DNA of 44,768 nt from the NCBI RefSeq assembly GCF_014651955.1, contig NZ_BMXW01000025.1, positions 1 to 44,768 on the forward strand, in the 5' to 3' direction. Under the pieces are notes generated by a model. It did no database searches and was not told the DNA's origin. It saw nothing but the letters and a program-made list of their open reading frames with translations. Source of the DNA: Shewanella fodinae (GTDB lineage Bacteria > Pseudomonadota > Gammaproteobacteria > Enterobacterales > Shewanellaceae). Positions 7,346 to 16,977 of this stretch are shown here, in pieces; the stretch's first letter is position 1, and each line of letters opens with the position of its first letter. A program made the position numbers and the translations under genes.

Positions 7346-8065
7346 ATGGTTCAGAATTTCAATGACCGGGTGCAACAGGTGTTGCAGTCTCATCCCGGAC
7401 AGCGGGTTTGCCGCTTTGACTATCAAGGGCAGTATTATTGGTTAAAGCAAGCAGAGGTGTTGCATGGCACCATGCGTATGCTAAAGCCCAATCCACAACT
7501 GGCGATTGAAAATGAAAAACAAACATTGCAGGCGTTGGAGCTAAAAGCTGCACCCGTACCGCGTGTTGTTAGCGAGGGGCCGGGCTATTTTGTGGTTGAA
7601 GATGCTGGAAGTACGCTTAAAGACTGGTTGAATACGCCAGGCGTAGATTGCGAAACCTTGCAACAGATCTTTGAAGACAGTGCTACCGCCTTGGCCCACT
7701 TGCACACTATGGGATTAGCCCATGGTCGGCCAGCGTTGCGAGATATTAGTTGGCAGCAAGGGCAGGTGACATTCATTGATTTTGAAGCGAACCAGCCCAA
7801 GAGGAGCATGCTGTTTCAGCATATTCGAGATCTGGTGGTATATATCCACAGTCTGTACCGCTATCTGGGGCCTTTGAATGAAAATATCGGTAGTATCATT
7901 GCCTGCTACCGCAACGCCGGTGGCGAACAGATCTGGCAGGAGACCAAGCGTTTCCTCGCCAGTTGGCAGTGGCTGTACTACCTGTTACGTCCGTTACGCG
8001 ATCTTGGTGGCCGCGATGTAAGGCCAATTTACTGGTTATTATGGCATTTTCGTCACGCCTCATAA
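7346..8065 (+). CDS. Protein-kinase-fold protein (WaaP/InaA/BUD32-like)
   Basis: A 239-residue soluble protein with the skeleton of a small, atypical kinase: YYWLKQAE with Lys34 in the position of the ATP-binding lysine, ENEKQTLQAL (a C-helix-like acidic segment, about 55-64), a hinge around YFVVEDAGSTLKDWL, a catalytic loop LAHGRPALRDI (His126, Asp133), and a metal-binding strand VTFIDFEANQP (Asp145). The pattern HG...ID(F/Y)(E/D) is typical of the lipopolysaccharide-core kinase, InaA and BUD32 groups rather than Ser/Thr kinases. GGAG at 7333-7336 supports the start. The C-terminal third is rich in aromatic and basic residues (WQWLYYLLRPLRDLGGRDVR), perhaps a membrane-surface contact. The substrate is unknown; a lipid or sugar is as likely as a protein. 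It stands alone, with convergent neighbours downstream. Confidence 0.65.
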   Translation: MVQNFNDRVQQVLQSHPGQRVCRFDYQGQYYWLKQAEVLHGTMRMLKPNPQLAIENEKQTLQALELKAAPVPRVVSEGPGYFVVEDAGSTLKDWLNTPGVDCETLQQIFEDSATALAHLHTMGLAHGRPALRDISWQQGQVTFIDFEANQPKRSMLFQHIRDLVVYIHSLYRYLGPLNENIGSIIACYRNAGGEQIWQETKRFLASWQWLYYLLRPLRDLGGRDVRPIYWLLWHFRHAS

Positions 8066-8307
8066 TGGTTACTGCTAGATAAAAATGGCCGTGAAAACAT
8101 GAACATTGCCCATTTTAGAGCGGCAGTTTTCGTCTGCTGTTCCCTTTAAAACATCTTGTTATTCGACCACTAAAAGCCAACTGAGTGTTGCTGGAAAAAA
8201 CCTGCCGGTACGCACTGCTAACATTTATGGCGGTTTTGCCATAGGTACTGCGGTTTCTCGTCATTTTGCTGCAGGGCTCAACGAGAATATCACCGTTGTC
8301 TTGGCGT

Positions 8308-9204
8308 TTAATGGGCGGGGACTCCGTCATAGAGGGTACGGATCCAGCGTTCCTTCGGAATAAAACTCCAGCCCCAGTCCTGCCAGCGTTTCGGTAAAGG
8401 CGTCGCCAACATTTCAGCCAGTGTTTTATTGGCGGCTTTGCCGTCTTGCATCCAGTTGATACAGTCGTCCAGCATATGTTTAAAGCGCAGCAGATCAGCG
8501 CGGGAGGCCAGTGTGCCGTGGCCCGGAATGATTTTGGTGTCGTCTACAGTCAGTTCCAGCATTTTGGCGACCGCGTCACGATAACCCAACACTGAGCCAC
8601 CATGTTCGAGATCAATAAACGGGAAGCGATCTTTAAAGAATAGATCGCCTGTATGTAGCACTTTGCCATCTTGCCAGAGGACGATAGCGTCTCCGTCGGT
8701 ATGTGCCGGTCCCAGATGCAACAAGCGCATGTTCTGGCCGTTGAAATGAATGGCAAGCTCTTGATCAAAGGTCAATATCGGTAAGGCCTTTGCCGGAACT
8801 TGCTGTTCTACCAGCCGGGTTCGTACATTGGTTTGTGCAACGATAGCCGCACCATGTTCGGCAAAAAAAAGATTACCGCCAGTGTGATCAGCATGGAAAT
8901 GGCTATTGATCACACAACTAGGTGCTCCTGCCCGTAGTGGCTGCAACGCCGCCATAATCTTGTCAGCCATCGGGGCGTATTGATCGTCAATCAGTAGTAT
9001 GCCATCTTGACCAACACTCACGCCTACGTTGCCGCCAGCACCTTCAAGCATGTAGCGACCCGGAGTCAACTCGATGACTTTGATGGTGGCGTTGGCAAAT
9101 GCGTCTTTTGAGTCGGCAGCAAAGGTGGCGGGCATTAGGAGAAGTGTTGCTAAAAACACATAGCCTAGGAATTGCACTACGCTTGTGGGCTGTCTGGATG
9201 TCAT
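8308..9204 (-). CDS. Secreted metallo-beta-lactamase-fold hydrolase
   Basis: The protein has 298 residues from ATG 9204, chosen because AAGGAAAAGG lies just upstream and because the next residues form a signal peptide (VVQFLGYVFLATLLLMPATF, cleavage likely near Ala-Asp at 30-31). A longer in-frame start at 9303 would run through a terminator hairpin. The metal site is complete: HFHADHTGG (His102, His104, Asp106, His107), then GPAHTDGDA, HTGDLFF and IPGHG. It belongs to the MBL-fold group of periplasmic hydrolases related to subclass B enzymes and quinoprotein-relay SoxH-like proteins. A real beta-lactamase activity cannot be claimed. It lies downstream of the efflux operon on the same strand but is separated by a terminator, so it is probably transcribed alone. 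Confidence 0.88.
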   Translation of the reverse strand: MTSRQPTSVVQFLGYVFLATLLLMPATFAADSKDAFANATIKVIELTPGRYMLEGAGGNVGVSVGQDGILLIDDQYAPMADKIMAALQPLRAGAPSCVINSHFHADHTGGNLFFAEHGAAIVAQTNVRTRLVEQQVPAKALPILTFDQELAIHFNGQNMRLLHLGPAHTDGDAIVLWQDGKVLHTGDLFFKDRFPFIDLEHGGSVLGYRDAVAKMLELTVDDTKIIPGHGTLASRADLLRFKHMLDDCINWMQDGKAANKTLAEMLATPLPKRWQDWGWSFIPKERWIRTLYDGVPAH

Positions 9205-9270
9205 GGCCTTTTCCTTAAGTTGCCATATTGATAAAGAATACAGTACTGTTATCTGTTGGAAACGCCAATA

Positions 9271-9294
9271 AAAAAGCTGCCTCAGCAGCTTTTT
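9271..9294 (-). terminator. Terminator of the RND efflux operon
   Basis: AAAAAGCTGC (9271-9280) and GCAGCTTTTT (9285-9294) form a perfect ten-pair stem with a CTCA loop. On the minus strand it is followed by a run of six T's (9275-9270). It sits 14 bases beyond the stop codon of the second RND permease, a classic rho-independent position. The flanking T's on both sides could make it bidirectional. Confidence 0.85.
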
Positions 9295-9307
9295 CACTGA
9301 CATAAAA

Positions 9308-12300
9308 TCAAGTCCAAGGTAACAGTCTTCGACTCAGTTGCAATGAGTGTCCAAAGTACATCGCACTTGCATAACGCATGCGGTAAAACGCCTGATAACA
9401 CAGTGGCACCAAGTACAAGCTGGTCAGGGTGGAAAAACTGAGCCCACCAATAATGGCTATCGCCATTGGTGCATAGGCTGGGCCACCGGCACCAATTTGT
9501 GTTTGACCTACCGCCAACGGCACCAGGCCAAGAATGGTGGTGCCAACGGTCATCAATACCGGCCGTAAACGGGTGATACACACATCAGATATCACTTGCG
9601 ACAGTTGATCCAGCGCCGGGGTCATCTGATTGATTTGGTCAACTAACACGATGCCATTGTTAACGACAATCCCCATCAATACCAAGATACCGATCATTGC
9701 CATGATAGACATCGGGGTATGAGTTAACAGCAGTGCCCAGAAAACCCCGGTGATCGAGAACAAAATACTGGTGATGATGGCGCTGGGCAGCAATAGTGAC
9801 TCAAATAGGGCTGCCATCACTATGTAGATCATCGCGACGGCTAACACCATATTTACCAGCATTACCGACTGTTCTTCATCCTGTTTTTCAAAGCCGCCGG
9901 TTAACGAAAAACGGTAACCATCAGGAAAATTCACATGTTGCATGACCAGTGCGATTTCTTTCTGTGCTTGCTCCATGCTGATGCCTTCGAGGTTCGCGCC
10001 TATCGACAGTGCTGTTTCGCGGTTGTAGTGACGAATAACGTCGAATCTCGGCACAATCTCGATAGCGGCAATACTACTGAGCGTAAACACTTTATCGCCT
10101 ATTTTGGCAACTGGCAGTTGCTTCAGGGTTTCCAACGATTGCTGCCATTGTTTCTCATACAACAGCTCAATACGTAGCTCGCCACTGGGATCATGACGAA
10201 ATGAGCGGAGTTGACTGCCACGCAAGGCGGTGCCGATGGTGCTGGCAATATCGTTCAGCTTTAATCCGATACGTGCGGCTAATTCGCGGTCAATGTGGAT
10301 CACCACCTCCTGCTGTGAGCCGTTTAGTTCAGAACGAACGTCTTGCAATCCTTTGATATGTGATAGCAAAGGAATCACCTGCTGGCTGAGATGGATAAGT
10401 TCGCTGGTGGAACGTCCCGTCAGTGTTACACGCACCCCGGAAGTATCGTCACCCCAGCCAAACTGCGGTTTAGCAAAGGCATATTTGGGAAAACCCTCGC
10501 GGATCTGCTTTTTCAGCGCATTAATTTCTATGGGCAAATCAGGTTGCAACAAAATAACGGTACTGGCCTCATCGGTGGCGTAGTAGCTATATACCGCATC
10601 AATATGAAACTTCTCTTTATTGGCATACAGATAATGTTCCATCTGATTAACCATCGCTTCGGTCACCTGCAGGCTGTGGCGACCTTCCACCTGATAGTTA
10701 ATGTACATGCGTTCGGTACTGTCACTGTCTTCATTGTCTTTTTGCACTAGTTGCAGCGGTATGGCAGTGGACAGCAAAATCAGTACAGCTATCAAGGTAG
10801 AAGTTTTGGGGTGTAACAATACCCAGTTAAGGCTGCGCTGATAATGCCGCTGCATTTTCGGAGGTGCAGCATCGACAATATCCTTTTTCAGCTTGATATG
10901 CGCCAGTAACAGCGGAATTAACGTCTTGGCAACCAATAGCGAAGCGGCCAGTGAGATACAGATGGCTACCGCGACATGTTCCAGCATCACAGTAAGTTGG
11001 ACTTTGACACCGAAGATATTAGGCAAAAACACAATGGCGGTGGTGAGCGTTCCCGCCAGTACGGCCAGCGACACCTTATCGACTCCAGCAATGATTCCCT
11101 GTATGCCACCATGGTGGTGCTGCTGTTCCTGCAGCACACTTTCAGAGACCACCACCGCGTTATCGATCAGCATACCGATGGCTAACAGTAGTCCCATCAT
11201 CGACAACACGTTCAGGCTGTAGCCAAGGAAGTACATGCCCGCTAGCGTCATCCCGATAGAGATGGGGACGGACGACACAACAATAAGTGTCATCGGCAGG
11301 TTGCGCAAAAACAGATACAGCACCACAAATGACAGCAACGCACCAATTAATCCAGACATCAATAATTCGTGCAGTGAGGATTCAACTTCTAACCCCTGAT
11401 TATCCATAATGAACAGCTTGATGCCGCGGAATTGTTGATCCTGTTTAACCGCATCAATCACCTTGATGACTTTATTGGAGACATCCACCAGATTGGCACC
11501 GGACTCCTTAAAGATGTCCAGACCAACCGCGTATTTCTGATCCAGATGTCGGCCTTGGGTACGTTCTGGTAATGCGAAACGTATATCCGCTACATCTCCT
11601 AGATGCAGTCCTGGTGCAATGGTGAGCGCTGCAATTTCGTCGAGATTACGGAATTCACCTTTGGGCGATACCTGGTACAGCACACCATTGTCGCGTAAGT
11701 GACCGCCACTGATAATGAAGTTTTCGCGGAGCAACTGCTTACGCAGTTGTGGCAGTTCAAGACCACTGGCGGCTAGTCGCCGTGCATCTATCCGCACTTC
11801 AATCTGTTTCTGCTCAACACCGTAGAGGGTGACTTTGGATACGCCGTCCACTCGTTCCAGCGGCCTACGTAACTGTTTATCCAATAGATCGAATGCAGCC
11901 GAAAGTTCACGGTCACTGGAGATGCGAACCGTCAGGACCGGCATATCGGCGGTAGAAAATTGCTGGATCAACACCCGCTCTACGTCATCAGGTAGTAGAT
12001 GTCGTACGGAGTCGATTTTCTCACGAGCTTCCAGACTGCGGGTAGCAACGTTCTCACCCCACTTCATTTTGATTTCGATCTCACTGCCGTCTTGACTGGA
12101 TTTCGATTTCAGCTCATCAACGCCACCCATGGTGGCTAATGATTCTTCCAGCACGTTGGTGATATCGCGCTCAACTTCGGCCGGTGACGAACCTTTGTAG
12201 GGCACCTGTACATCAATTTCTGGAATATCAATACCGGGTAACATCTCCAAAGGGAGCAGGCGTGCGGCAGCCAAACCAAACAGCAGAATCGCTACAAAAA

Positions 12301-12349
12301 ACATGCTGGTGGTAACCGGGCGCTTTAATGCCAATGCAGTCAGATTCAT
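9308..12349 (-). CDS. RND efflux permease, second subunit
   Basis: A 1013-residue inner-membrane transporter of the HAE1/AcrB-like RND superfamily. It has the usual duplicated layout: one N-terminal helix (SMFFVAILLFGLAAARLL), a large periplasmic porter loop, helices including the TM4 motif GMLIDNAVVVSE, then a second porter loop and the mirror set ending with GIVVNNGIVLVDQIN and RLRPVLMTVGTTILGLVPL. AcrB has two aspartates in TM4; here the pair is Asp-Asn. It exports substrates by proton antiport together with an adaptor and an outer-membrane channel; no TolC-like gene is in this operon. The start overlaps the stop of the preceding permease gene by four bases (ATGA), so the two are coupled and may form a mixed trimer as in MdtBC. 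The substrate cannot be told from sequence. Confidence 0.93.
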   Translation of the reverse strand: MNLTALALKRPVTTSMFFVAILLFGLAAARLLPLEMLPGIDIPEIDVQVPYKGSSPAEVERDITNVLEESLATMGGVDELKSKSSQDGSEIEIKMKWGENVATRSLEAREKIDSVRHLLPDDVERVLIQQFSTADMPVLTVRISSDRELSAAFDLLDKQLRRPLERVDGVSKVTLYGVEQKQIEVRIDARRLAASGLELPQLRKQLLRENFIISGGHLRDNGVLYQVSPKGEFRNLDEIAALTIAPGLHLGDVADIRFALPERTQGRHLDQKYAVGLDIFKESGANLVDVSNKVIKVIDAVKQDQQFRGIKLFIMDNQGLEVESSLHELLMSGLIGALLSFVVLYLFLRNLPMTLIVVSSVPISIGMTLAGMYFLGYSLNVLSMMGLLLAIGMLIDNAVVVSESVLQEQQHHHGGIQGIIAGVDKVSLAVLAGTLTTAIVFLPNIFGVKVQLTVMLEHVAVAICISLAASLLVAKTLIPLLLAHIKLKKDIVDAAPPKMQRHYQRSLNWVLLHPKTSTLIAVLILLSTAIPLQLVQKDNEDSDSTERMYINYQVEGRHSLQVTEAMVNQMEHYLYANKEKFHIDAVYSYYATDEASTVILLQPDLPIEINALKKQIREGFPKYAFAKPQFGWGDDTSGVRVTLTGRSTSELIHLSQQVIPLLSHIKGLQDVRSELNGSQQEVVIHIDRELAARIGLKLNDIASTIGTALRGSQLRSFRHDPSGELRIELLYEKQWQQSLETLKQLPVAKIGDKVFTLSSIAAIEIVPRFDVIRHYNRETALSIGANLEGISMEQAQKEIALVMQHVNFPDGYRFSLTGGFEKQDEEQSVMLVNMVLAVAMIYIVMAALFESLLLPSAIITSILFSITGVFWALLLTHTPMSIMAMIGILVLMGIVVNNGIVLVDQINQMTPALDQLSQVISDVCITRLRPVLMTVGTTILGLVPLAVGQTQIGAGGPAYAPMAIAIIGGLSFSTLTSLYLVPLCYQAFYRMRYASAMYFGHSLQLSRRLLPWT

Positions 12350-15300
12350 ACTTGTGCTCCTGTGGCGTTGCTAGCTGGAGCGGCGGTTATCTCATAAGTC
12401 TTACGGTCAAACAGCGCATACAGTACGGGGATTACCACTAATGTCAGTAGGGTCGAGAGGCTCAGACCAAAGATCACGGTAATAGCCATAGGCGCACGTA
12501 CTTCAGCACCATCGCCCAAGCCAATCGCCATCGGCAATAACCCGAGTGTGGTCGTCAGAGTCGTCATCAAAATTGGCCGTAGTCGCGAGGCTGCGGCTTC
12601 ACGGATGGCGGCCAGTTTTTCAACCCCAGCTGCACGTTGTTGGTTGATGCGATCAACCAACACAATGGCGTTATTCACCACTATTCCCGCCAACATGATA
12701 AGACCGATAAATACGATCACCGACAGCTTGCTGCCGGTTAGCCACAGACCATAGATACTGCCACTGAGCGCCATTGGCACTGCCATCAGGATTAATAACG
12801 GATGCAGCAAAGACTCGAACTGGCTGGCCATAACGATATACACCAGAAATACCGCCAATAGTAGGGCGATTTTTAATGAGGTGAAGGAATTCTCCATCTC
12901 TTCATTCTGGCCGCCAATACGGGTTTGCACTGAAGCTGACATCGGCACTTGTGCCAGCAACTGACGGGCGCTGGCGACCGCTTGATTCAGATCGCCATAA
13001 GCCAGATTGGCCGAGACAATCGCGACTCGTTGCTGACTGACTCGGTTTATCGCAGAGGGACCGAGCGCCAGTTCTACATCGGCGACGGCACTTAACGGTA
13101 ACGGATGGGCGCTGTCAGGATTGATCAGCATGGCCCCAATATCACTTATCTGCCGCCGCTCATCTGCGGCACTGCGTACCAGAATATCAATTTTGCGCTC
13201 GCGCAGCGTGTATTTACTGGCGACTGTGCCCCCTACACGTTGAGCAATCCGTTCGGCAATGGTTGGTGCGTCCATCCCTAAAGCCGCAATGCGGGCATGG
13301 TCGAAGCGAATACTGATCTCCGGTTGACCATCACGCAGCGTGCTGTTGATATCGGTAAAGCGTGGGTCAGTCTCTAGGGCTTTTACCAGCGCATCGGCAC
13401 TCTGTTTCAGCGGGCCCAGCTCATAGCCACTGAGTTCAATTTCCAGTGGTGTTTTGAAGCTGAACAATTCTGGAAACTTAATATTGGCTTCCAATTCAGG
13501 AATAGTTCTAGCGCGAGCCCTGAGTTTGGCGGCCACTTCATTGAATGCGTGATGATCGGCCAGCACCACCTGTAGCCGCCCCCAGTTCTCACCGCCGCGG
13601 CTGGTGTCAGAGGTCATCAAGCCGCCGCTCCCCGCTTGGCTATAGGCATGTTTTACCGCTTTATCATCACTGATGACCGACGCCAGTTGCTGCAGCACTC
13701 TGTCTGTATGGCTGACATCTGTCCCCGGCGGCAGCAAGATTTCCACGTAGAATTCGCCTTGGTTCATCGGTGGAATGAGTTGCATCCCCAGGCGGTTGAC
13801 CAGTAACCCCGCTGATGCGGTAAACAGCAGCGCAATCGCTATCGTTAACGCTTTGTGTTGCAGCGCAAGCTCTAGCAGCGGTTGATAAACTTTCGTCAAC
13901 AACTGATAACCGGCATTGAATAGCGCTGACAGCGGCCGCATCAATAAACCTGCCAACCAGCTGAACAGCCTTACCAGTAAGAGAATAATTGTCATCAGAG
14001 CGCGTGGTAGCCAATTCAGTAACAGGGTGAAGGGCAGCGCAAACATTGTGGCGCTGTAATGGCGGATTTTGCCCCAGCGAGAGGTTGGCAGTGGCTTGGA
14101 AGTGCGTTTTACCAAAGGTGGTAACGTTTTGAAGCCTTCTCTGGATGCTAGCATCGGAATTGAGGTGAGCGCGACCAGTAGCGAGGCTAACAGGGCAAAG
14201 GTGACGGTAAGTGCCTGATCTTTGAACAGGGCACCGGCGATACCGTCGACAAAAATCAGCGGCACAAATACCGCCAGCGTGGTCAGCGTTGATGCGGTGA
14301 TCGCGCCAGCAACTTCGCGGGTTCCGGTCACGGCGGCATCGAGCCGATTCATGCCTGTTGCTTTGCAGCGATCAATGTTTTCCAGTACCACAATGGCGTT
14401 ATCTACCAACAGCCCCACCGCCAGCGCTATGCCTCCCAGTGACATGATGTTCAAACTGAGTCCGGCAAAATACATCATGTTAAAGGTGGCGATCACTGAA
14501 AACGGAATGGAGATGGAGATGATCAGCGTTGGGATAATGTCACGCAGGAACAGGTAGATCACCAGCATTGCTAATAGACTACCAATCAATGCGGATGAGG
14601 TGACTTCGCTGACTGCACTTTCGATGAACTCCGACTGGTCGTAAATCACTTCCGGTACCGGAGCGCCTGTTTTGGCGGCCTGAGCTTGCATCCGTTGCAG
14701 TTGCTGCCTTACTTTCTGGGCAACGGCAACCGTATTGGCATCGCCTTCTTTATAAAGCGCCAGTTCAATGGATTCTTTACCACCGATACGGGTGATGTCT
14801 GAACGTTCCTTAAAGCCGTCAGTTACCTGGGCAATATCCCCTAACCGCACTAAGGTTGTGCCATTTTTATAGACAATAATGTTGGCGAGTTCACTGAGGT
14901 TACGAAATTGGTTAACCGTTCTTACCAAGTATTCCTTGTCACCTTGGACCACTTTCCCGGCAGACAGATTGATATTTTCTTCGGCAATGCGCTGTTTGAT
15001 GAGTTCGCTGCTTAGGTTTAACTGTGATAGCTTCTGTTGATTTAACAGGATATGGATTTCCTGTTCGAGACCACCTGACAAGCGCACAGACGCGACACCT
15101 GGCAGGGTTTCCAATTCTCGCTTCAATTCCTCTTCCGCGTACGAGCGCAACCGTTTCAGCTCTGCTTCACTGCCGTCTTTGGCGGGTAATGCAAGCCGCA
15201 TGATCGGATCGAGGTTCGGGTTAAACCGTAACAGTACCGGTTTGTCTACATCCAATGGCAGTTCGATGGTGTCCAGCTTCTCACGGACTTCTAGGCCCGC

Positions 15301-15609
15301 CAGATCCATATTGGTACCCCATTCAAACTCCAACGCGACATCTGACGTGCCGGAGCGCGATACAGAACTGATTTTGCGCAAACCTTTAACGATTCCAACA
15401 GCTTCCTCAATCGGTTTGCTCACCAGTTGTTCGACTTCTACCGGGGCCGCGCCATCGTACTGTGTGCGAATCGTCAGGGTCGGATAACTCAAGTCCGGTA
15501 ACAGTTTCACCGCCAGCCGCGAGAATCCCACCATACCAAACAAGATAATAGCTAGCATAAACATCCAGACGGTGACTGGATGTTTCACCGAAGTGTCAAT
15601 CATCGACAT
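12346..15609 (-). CDS. RND efflux permease, first subunit, with extra hydrophobic segment
   Basis: A 1087-residue RND permease. N-terminal SVKHPVTVWMFMLAIILFG forms the first helix. TM4 carries GLLVDNAIVVLENIDR, again Asp-Asn instead of Asp-Asp. The C-terminal half has GIVVNNAIVLVDRINQ and RLRPILMTTLTTTLGLLPM. Compared with the usual length of about 1020-1050, it carries an additional stretch between TM6 and TM7 (about residues 500-585). This stretch has hydrophobic pieces such as RALMTIILLLVRLFSWLAGL, probably amphipathic or re-entrant helices on the cytoplasmic face. It follows the adaptor gene by 18 bases and overlaps the next permease by four. An adaptor plus two adjacent permeases recalls MdtABC-type multidrug pumps. 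The specific substrate is unknown. Confidence 0.93.
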   Translation of the reverse strand: MSMIDTSVKHPVTVWMFMLAIILFGMVGFSRLAVKLLPDLSYPTLTIRTQYDGAAPVEVEQLVSKPIEEAVGIVKGLRKISSVSRSGTSDVALEFEWGTNMDLAGLEVREKLDTIELPLDVDKPVLLRFNPNLDPIMRLALPAKDGSEAELKRLRSYAEEELKRELETLPGVASVRLSGGLEQEIHILLNQQKLSQLNLSSELIKQRIAEENINLSAGKVVQGDKEYLVRTVNQFRNLSELANIIVYKNGTTLVRLGDIAQVTDGFKERSDITRIGGKESIELALYKEGDANTVAVAQKVRQQLQRMQAQAAKTGAPVPEVIYDQSEFIESAVSEVTSSALIGSLLAMLVIYLFLRDIIPTLIISISIPFSVIATFNMMYFAGLSLNIMSLGGIALAVGLLVDNAIVVLENIDRCKATGMNRLDAAVTGTREVAGAITASTLTTLAVFVPLIFVDGIAGALFKDQALTVTFALLASLLVALTSIPMLASREGFKTLPPLVKRTSKPLPTSRWGKIRHYSATMFALPFTLLLNWLPRALMTIILLLVRLFSWLAGLLMRPLSALFNAGYQLLTKVYQPLLELALQHKALTIAIALLFTASAGLLVNRLGMQLIPPMNQGEFYVEILLPPGTDVSHTDRVLQQLASVISDDKAVKHAYSQAGSGGLMTSDTSRGGENWGRLQVVLADHHAFNEVAAKLRARARTIPELEANIKFPELFSFKTPLEIELSGYELGPLKQSADALVKALETDPRFTDINSTLRDGQPEISIRFDHARIAALGMDAPTIAERIAQRVGGTVASKYTLRERKIDILVRSAADERRQISDIGAMLINPDSAHPLPLSAVADVELALGPSAINRVSQQRVAIVSANLAYGDLNQAVASARQLLAQVPMSASVQTRIGGQNEEMENSFTSLKIALLLAVFLVYIVMASQFESLLHPLLILMAVPMALSGSIYGLWLTGSKLSVIVFIGLIMLAGIVVNNAIVLVDRINQQRAAGVEKLAAIREAAASRLRPILMTTLTTTLGLLPMAIGLGDGAEVRAPMAITVIFGLSLSTLLTLVVIPVLYALFDRKTYEITAAPASNATGAQV

Positions 15610-15627
15610 TGCAGTAGTCCTTTATAA

Positions 15628-16689
15628 TTATTTGGCAGCGGTAAGACTTAATGGTGACAACACTTCAACCAGCGATTGGTCTTTCAGATTATGCTGTCCA
15701 CGTACGACGACCTGTTCCCCGGGTTTAATACCACTGACGACTTCGACTTTATCATCCTGACGATAGCCCAGTTTGACTTCCCGGCGCAGTGCTTTGCCAT
15801 CTTGGATAACGTAAAGTGCTTGTATATCATCCTGATTAATAACGGCATTGTATGGAACGATCGGTACGTCATTATGGGTGTCGTACTTCAGTTGTACTCG
15901 GGTGAACATGCCAGCTTTCATAAGATTTTGTTGATTCGGAACTGATAGCGTGACCTTGAAGGTACCACTGGTACTATCAATAACCGGGCTAATGCGTAAT
16001 ACCGTCGCGGCAATGTGGTCAGTTTTATTACTATAAACTTGGGCTTCTTGTCCCAGTCTCAGGCTAGCTAACTGTTGTTCTGGCAAGTGCATGATGCCGT
16101 ACAGCTCATCTTGCTGGACAATGTAAAATAACTTGTCAAACTCTTTGGCCATATTGCCTTCTTTGACAAAACGGCTAGCAATCACCCCATCAATCGGAGA
16201 ACGGATTTCGCTCTCTGTGACCTGTAATGCCGCCAGATCTCGCTGTGCGATAGCGGATTGCAGACTGTATTCCAATTTGGACACACTGTCGGCGCTGATA
16301 AACTCTGGGTTTTTCATCTTTTTGTAGCGTTCCAGCTCTTGTGACAGAATTTTTACTTCTGCTTCAGAGTGTGCCAGTTGATAGCGCTGTTGGCGGGCAT
16401 CAATCCGCGCCAGCACTTGGCCTTTAGTGACGCGGTCACCTTCTTCTACATAGATATGCTCAATAACACCGGCAATTCGGGTGGCGACATTGGCTTCTTC
16501 CGGTGCTTCTAGGGTAGCGGTGGTACTGTAATAGGACGATACCTGACCTTCAGTCACGGTGGAAATTTCTACAGGAATGGCAAACTGCTCTTCTTTTTTG
16601 GCTTGTTGTTCTTCACCACAGCCGCTGAGCATTAACCCAGCAAGTGTGGCAGCTGCGATACTGTTAATAATGGTGGATGTTACTTTCAT
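15628..16689 (-). CDS. RND periplasmic adaptor (membrane fusion) lipoprotein
   Basis: A 353-residue HlyD/AcrA-family adaptor. It begins with a lipoprotein signal: a hydrophobic stretch ending in the lipobox LSGC, so Cys24 is the likely lipidated residue. Next come the beta-barrel/lipoyl strand with IEHIYVEEGDRVTKGQVLARID, an alpha-hairpin (about residues 95-150), the second lipoyl half (IRSPIDGVIASRFVKEGNMA) and a C-terminal membrane-proximal domain (VVSGIKPGEQVVVRGQHNL). It links the inner-membrane permeases to an outer-membrane channel. AAGGATC just before ATG 16689 supports the start. It heads the operon adaptor-permease-permease; the AT-rich region 16700-16830 should contain the promoter. 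Confidence 0.93.
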   Translation of the reverse strand: MKVTSTIINSIAAATLAGLMLSGCGEEQQAKKEEQFAIPVEISTVTEGQVSSYYSTTATLEAPEEANVATRIAGVIEHIYVEEGDRVTKGQVLARIDARQQRYQLAHSEAEVKILSQELERYKKMKNPEFISADSVSKLEYSLQSAIAQRDLAALQVTESEIRSPIDGVIASRFVKEGNMAKEFDKLFYIVQQDELYGIMHLPEQQLASLRLGQEAQVYSNKTDHIAATVLRISPVIDSTSGTFKVTLSVPNQQNLMKAGMFTRVQLKYDTHNDVPIVPYNAVINQDDIQALYVIQDGKALRREVKLGYRQDDKVEVVSGIKPGEQVVVRGQHNLKDQSLVEVLSPLSLTAAK

Positions 16690-16931
16690 TTGAAGATCCT
16701 TATCATTCAGACTACAACCATTAAAGCAAAACTGATGCCATTAAATTTTTAATAATAAAAACATATAGTTAAATTTTTTACTGGTCATTTGTTGCGCAGT
16801 TAACCGAATGATGTAGCGAAAGTATTTATTAATTGGTGAATTTTGCTAAATCTGGTAACAACGGCGATAAGCGCAATGAGCAAGTGCAAACTTAGACGAT
16901 GGATGCAAGGGATTAGGTTGGAAATGCACAT

Positions 16932-16956
16932 AAAAAAGGCGCCTATCGGCGCCTTT
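16932..16956 (-). terminator. Terminator of gltA
   Basis: AAAGGCGCC (16935-16943) and GGCGCCTTT (16948-16956) form a perfect nine-pair stem with a TATC loop. On the minus strand a run of six T's follows (complement of 16937-16932). It lies 22 bases past the gltA stop codon and separates gltA from the efflux operon on the same strand. Confidence 0.88.
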
Positions 16957-16977
16957 GAAGGGATCAATCAGAACTTA

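Noticed and set aside
8106..8363. Plus-strand frame overlapping the end of the MBL-fold gene
   Set aside because: No ribosome site, no family resemblance, antisense overlap with a clear gene.
9205..9303. N-terminal extension of the MBL-fold hydrolase to 9303
   Set aside because: It would read through the efflux-operon terminator hairpin and bury the signal peptide.
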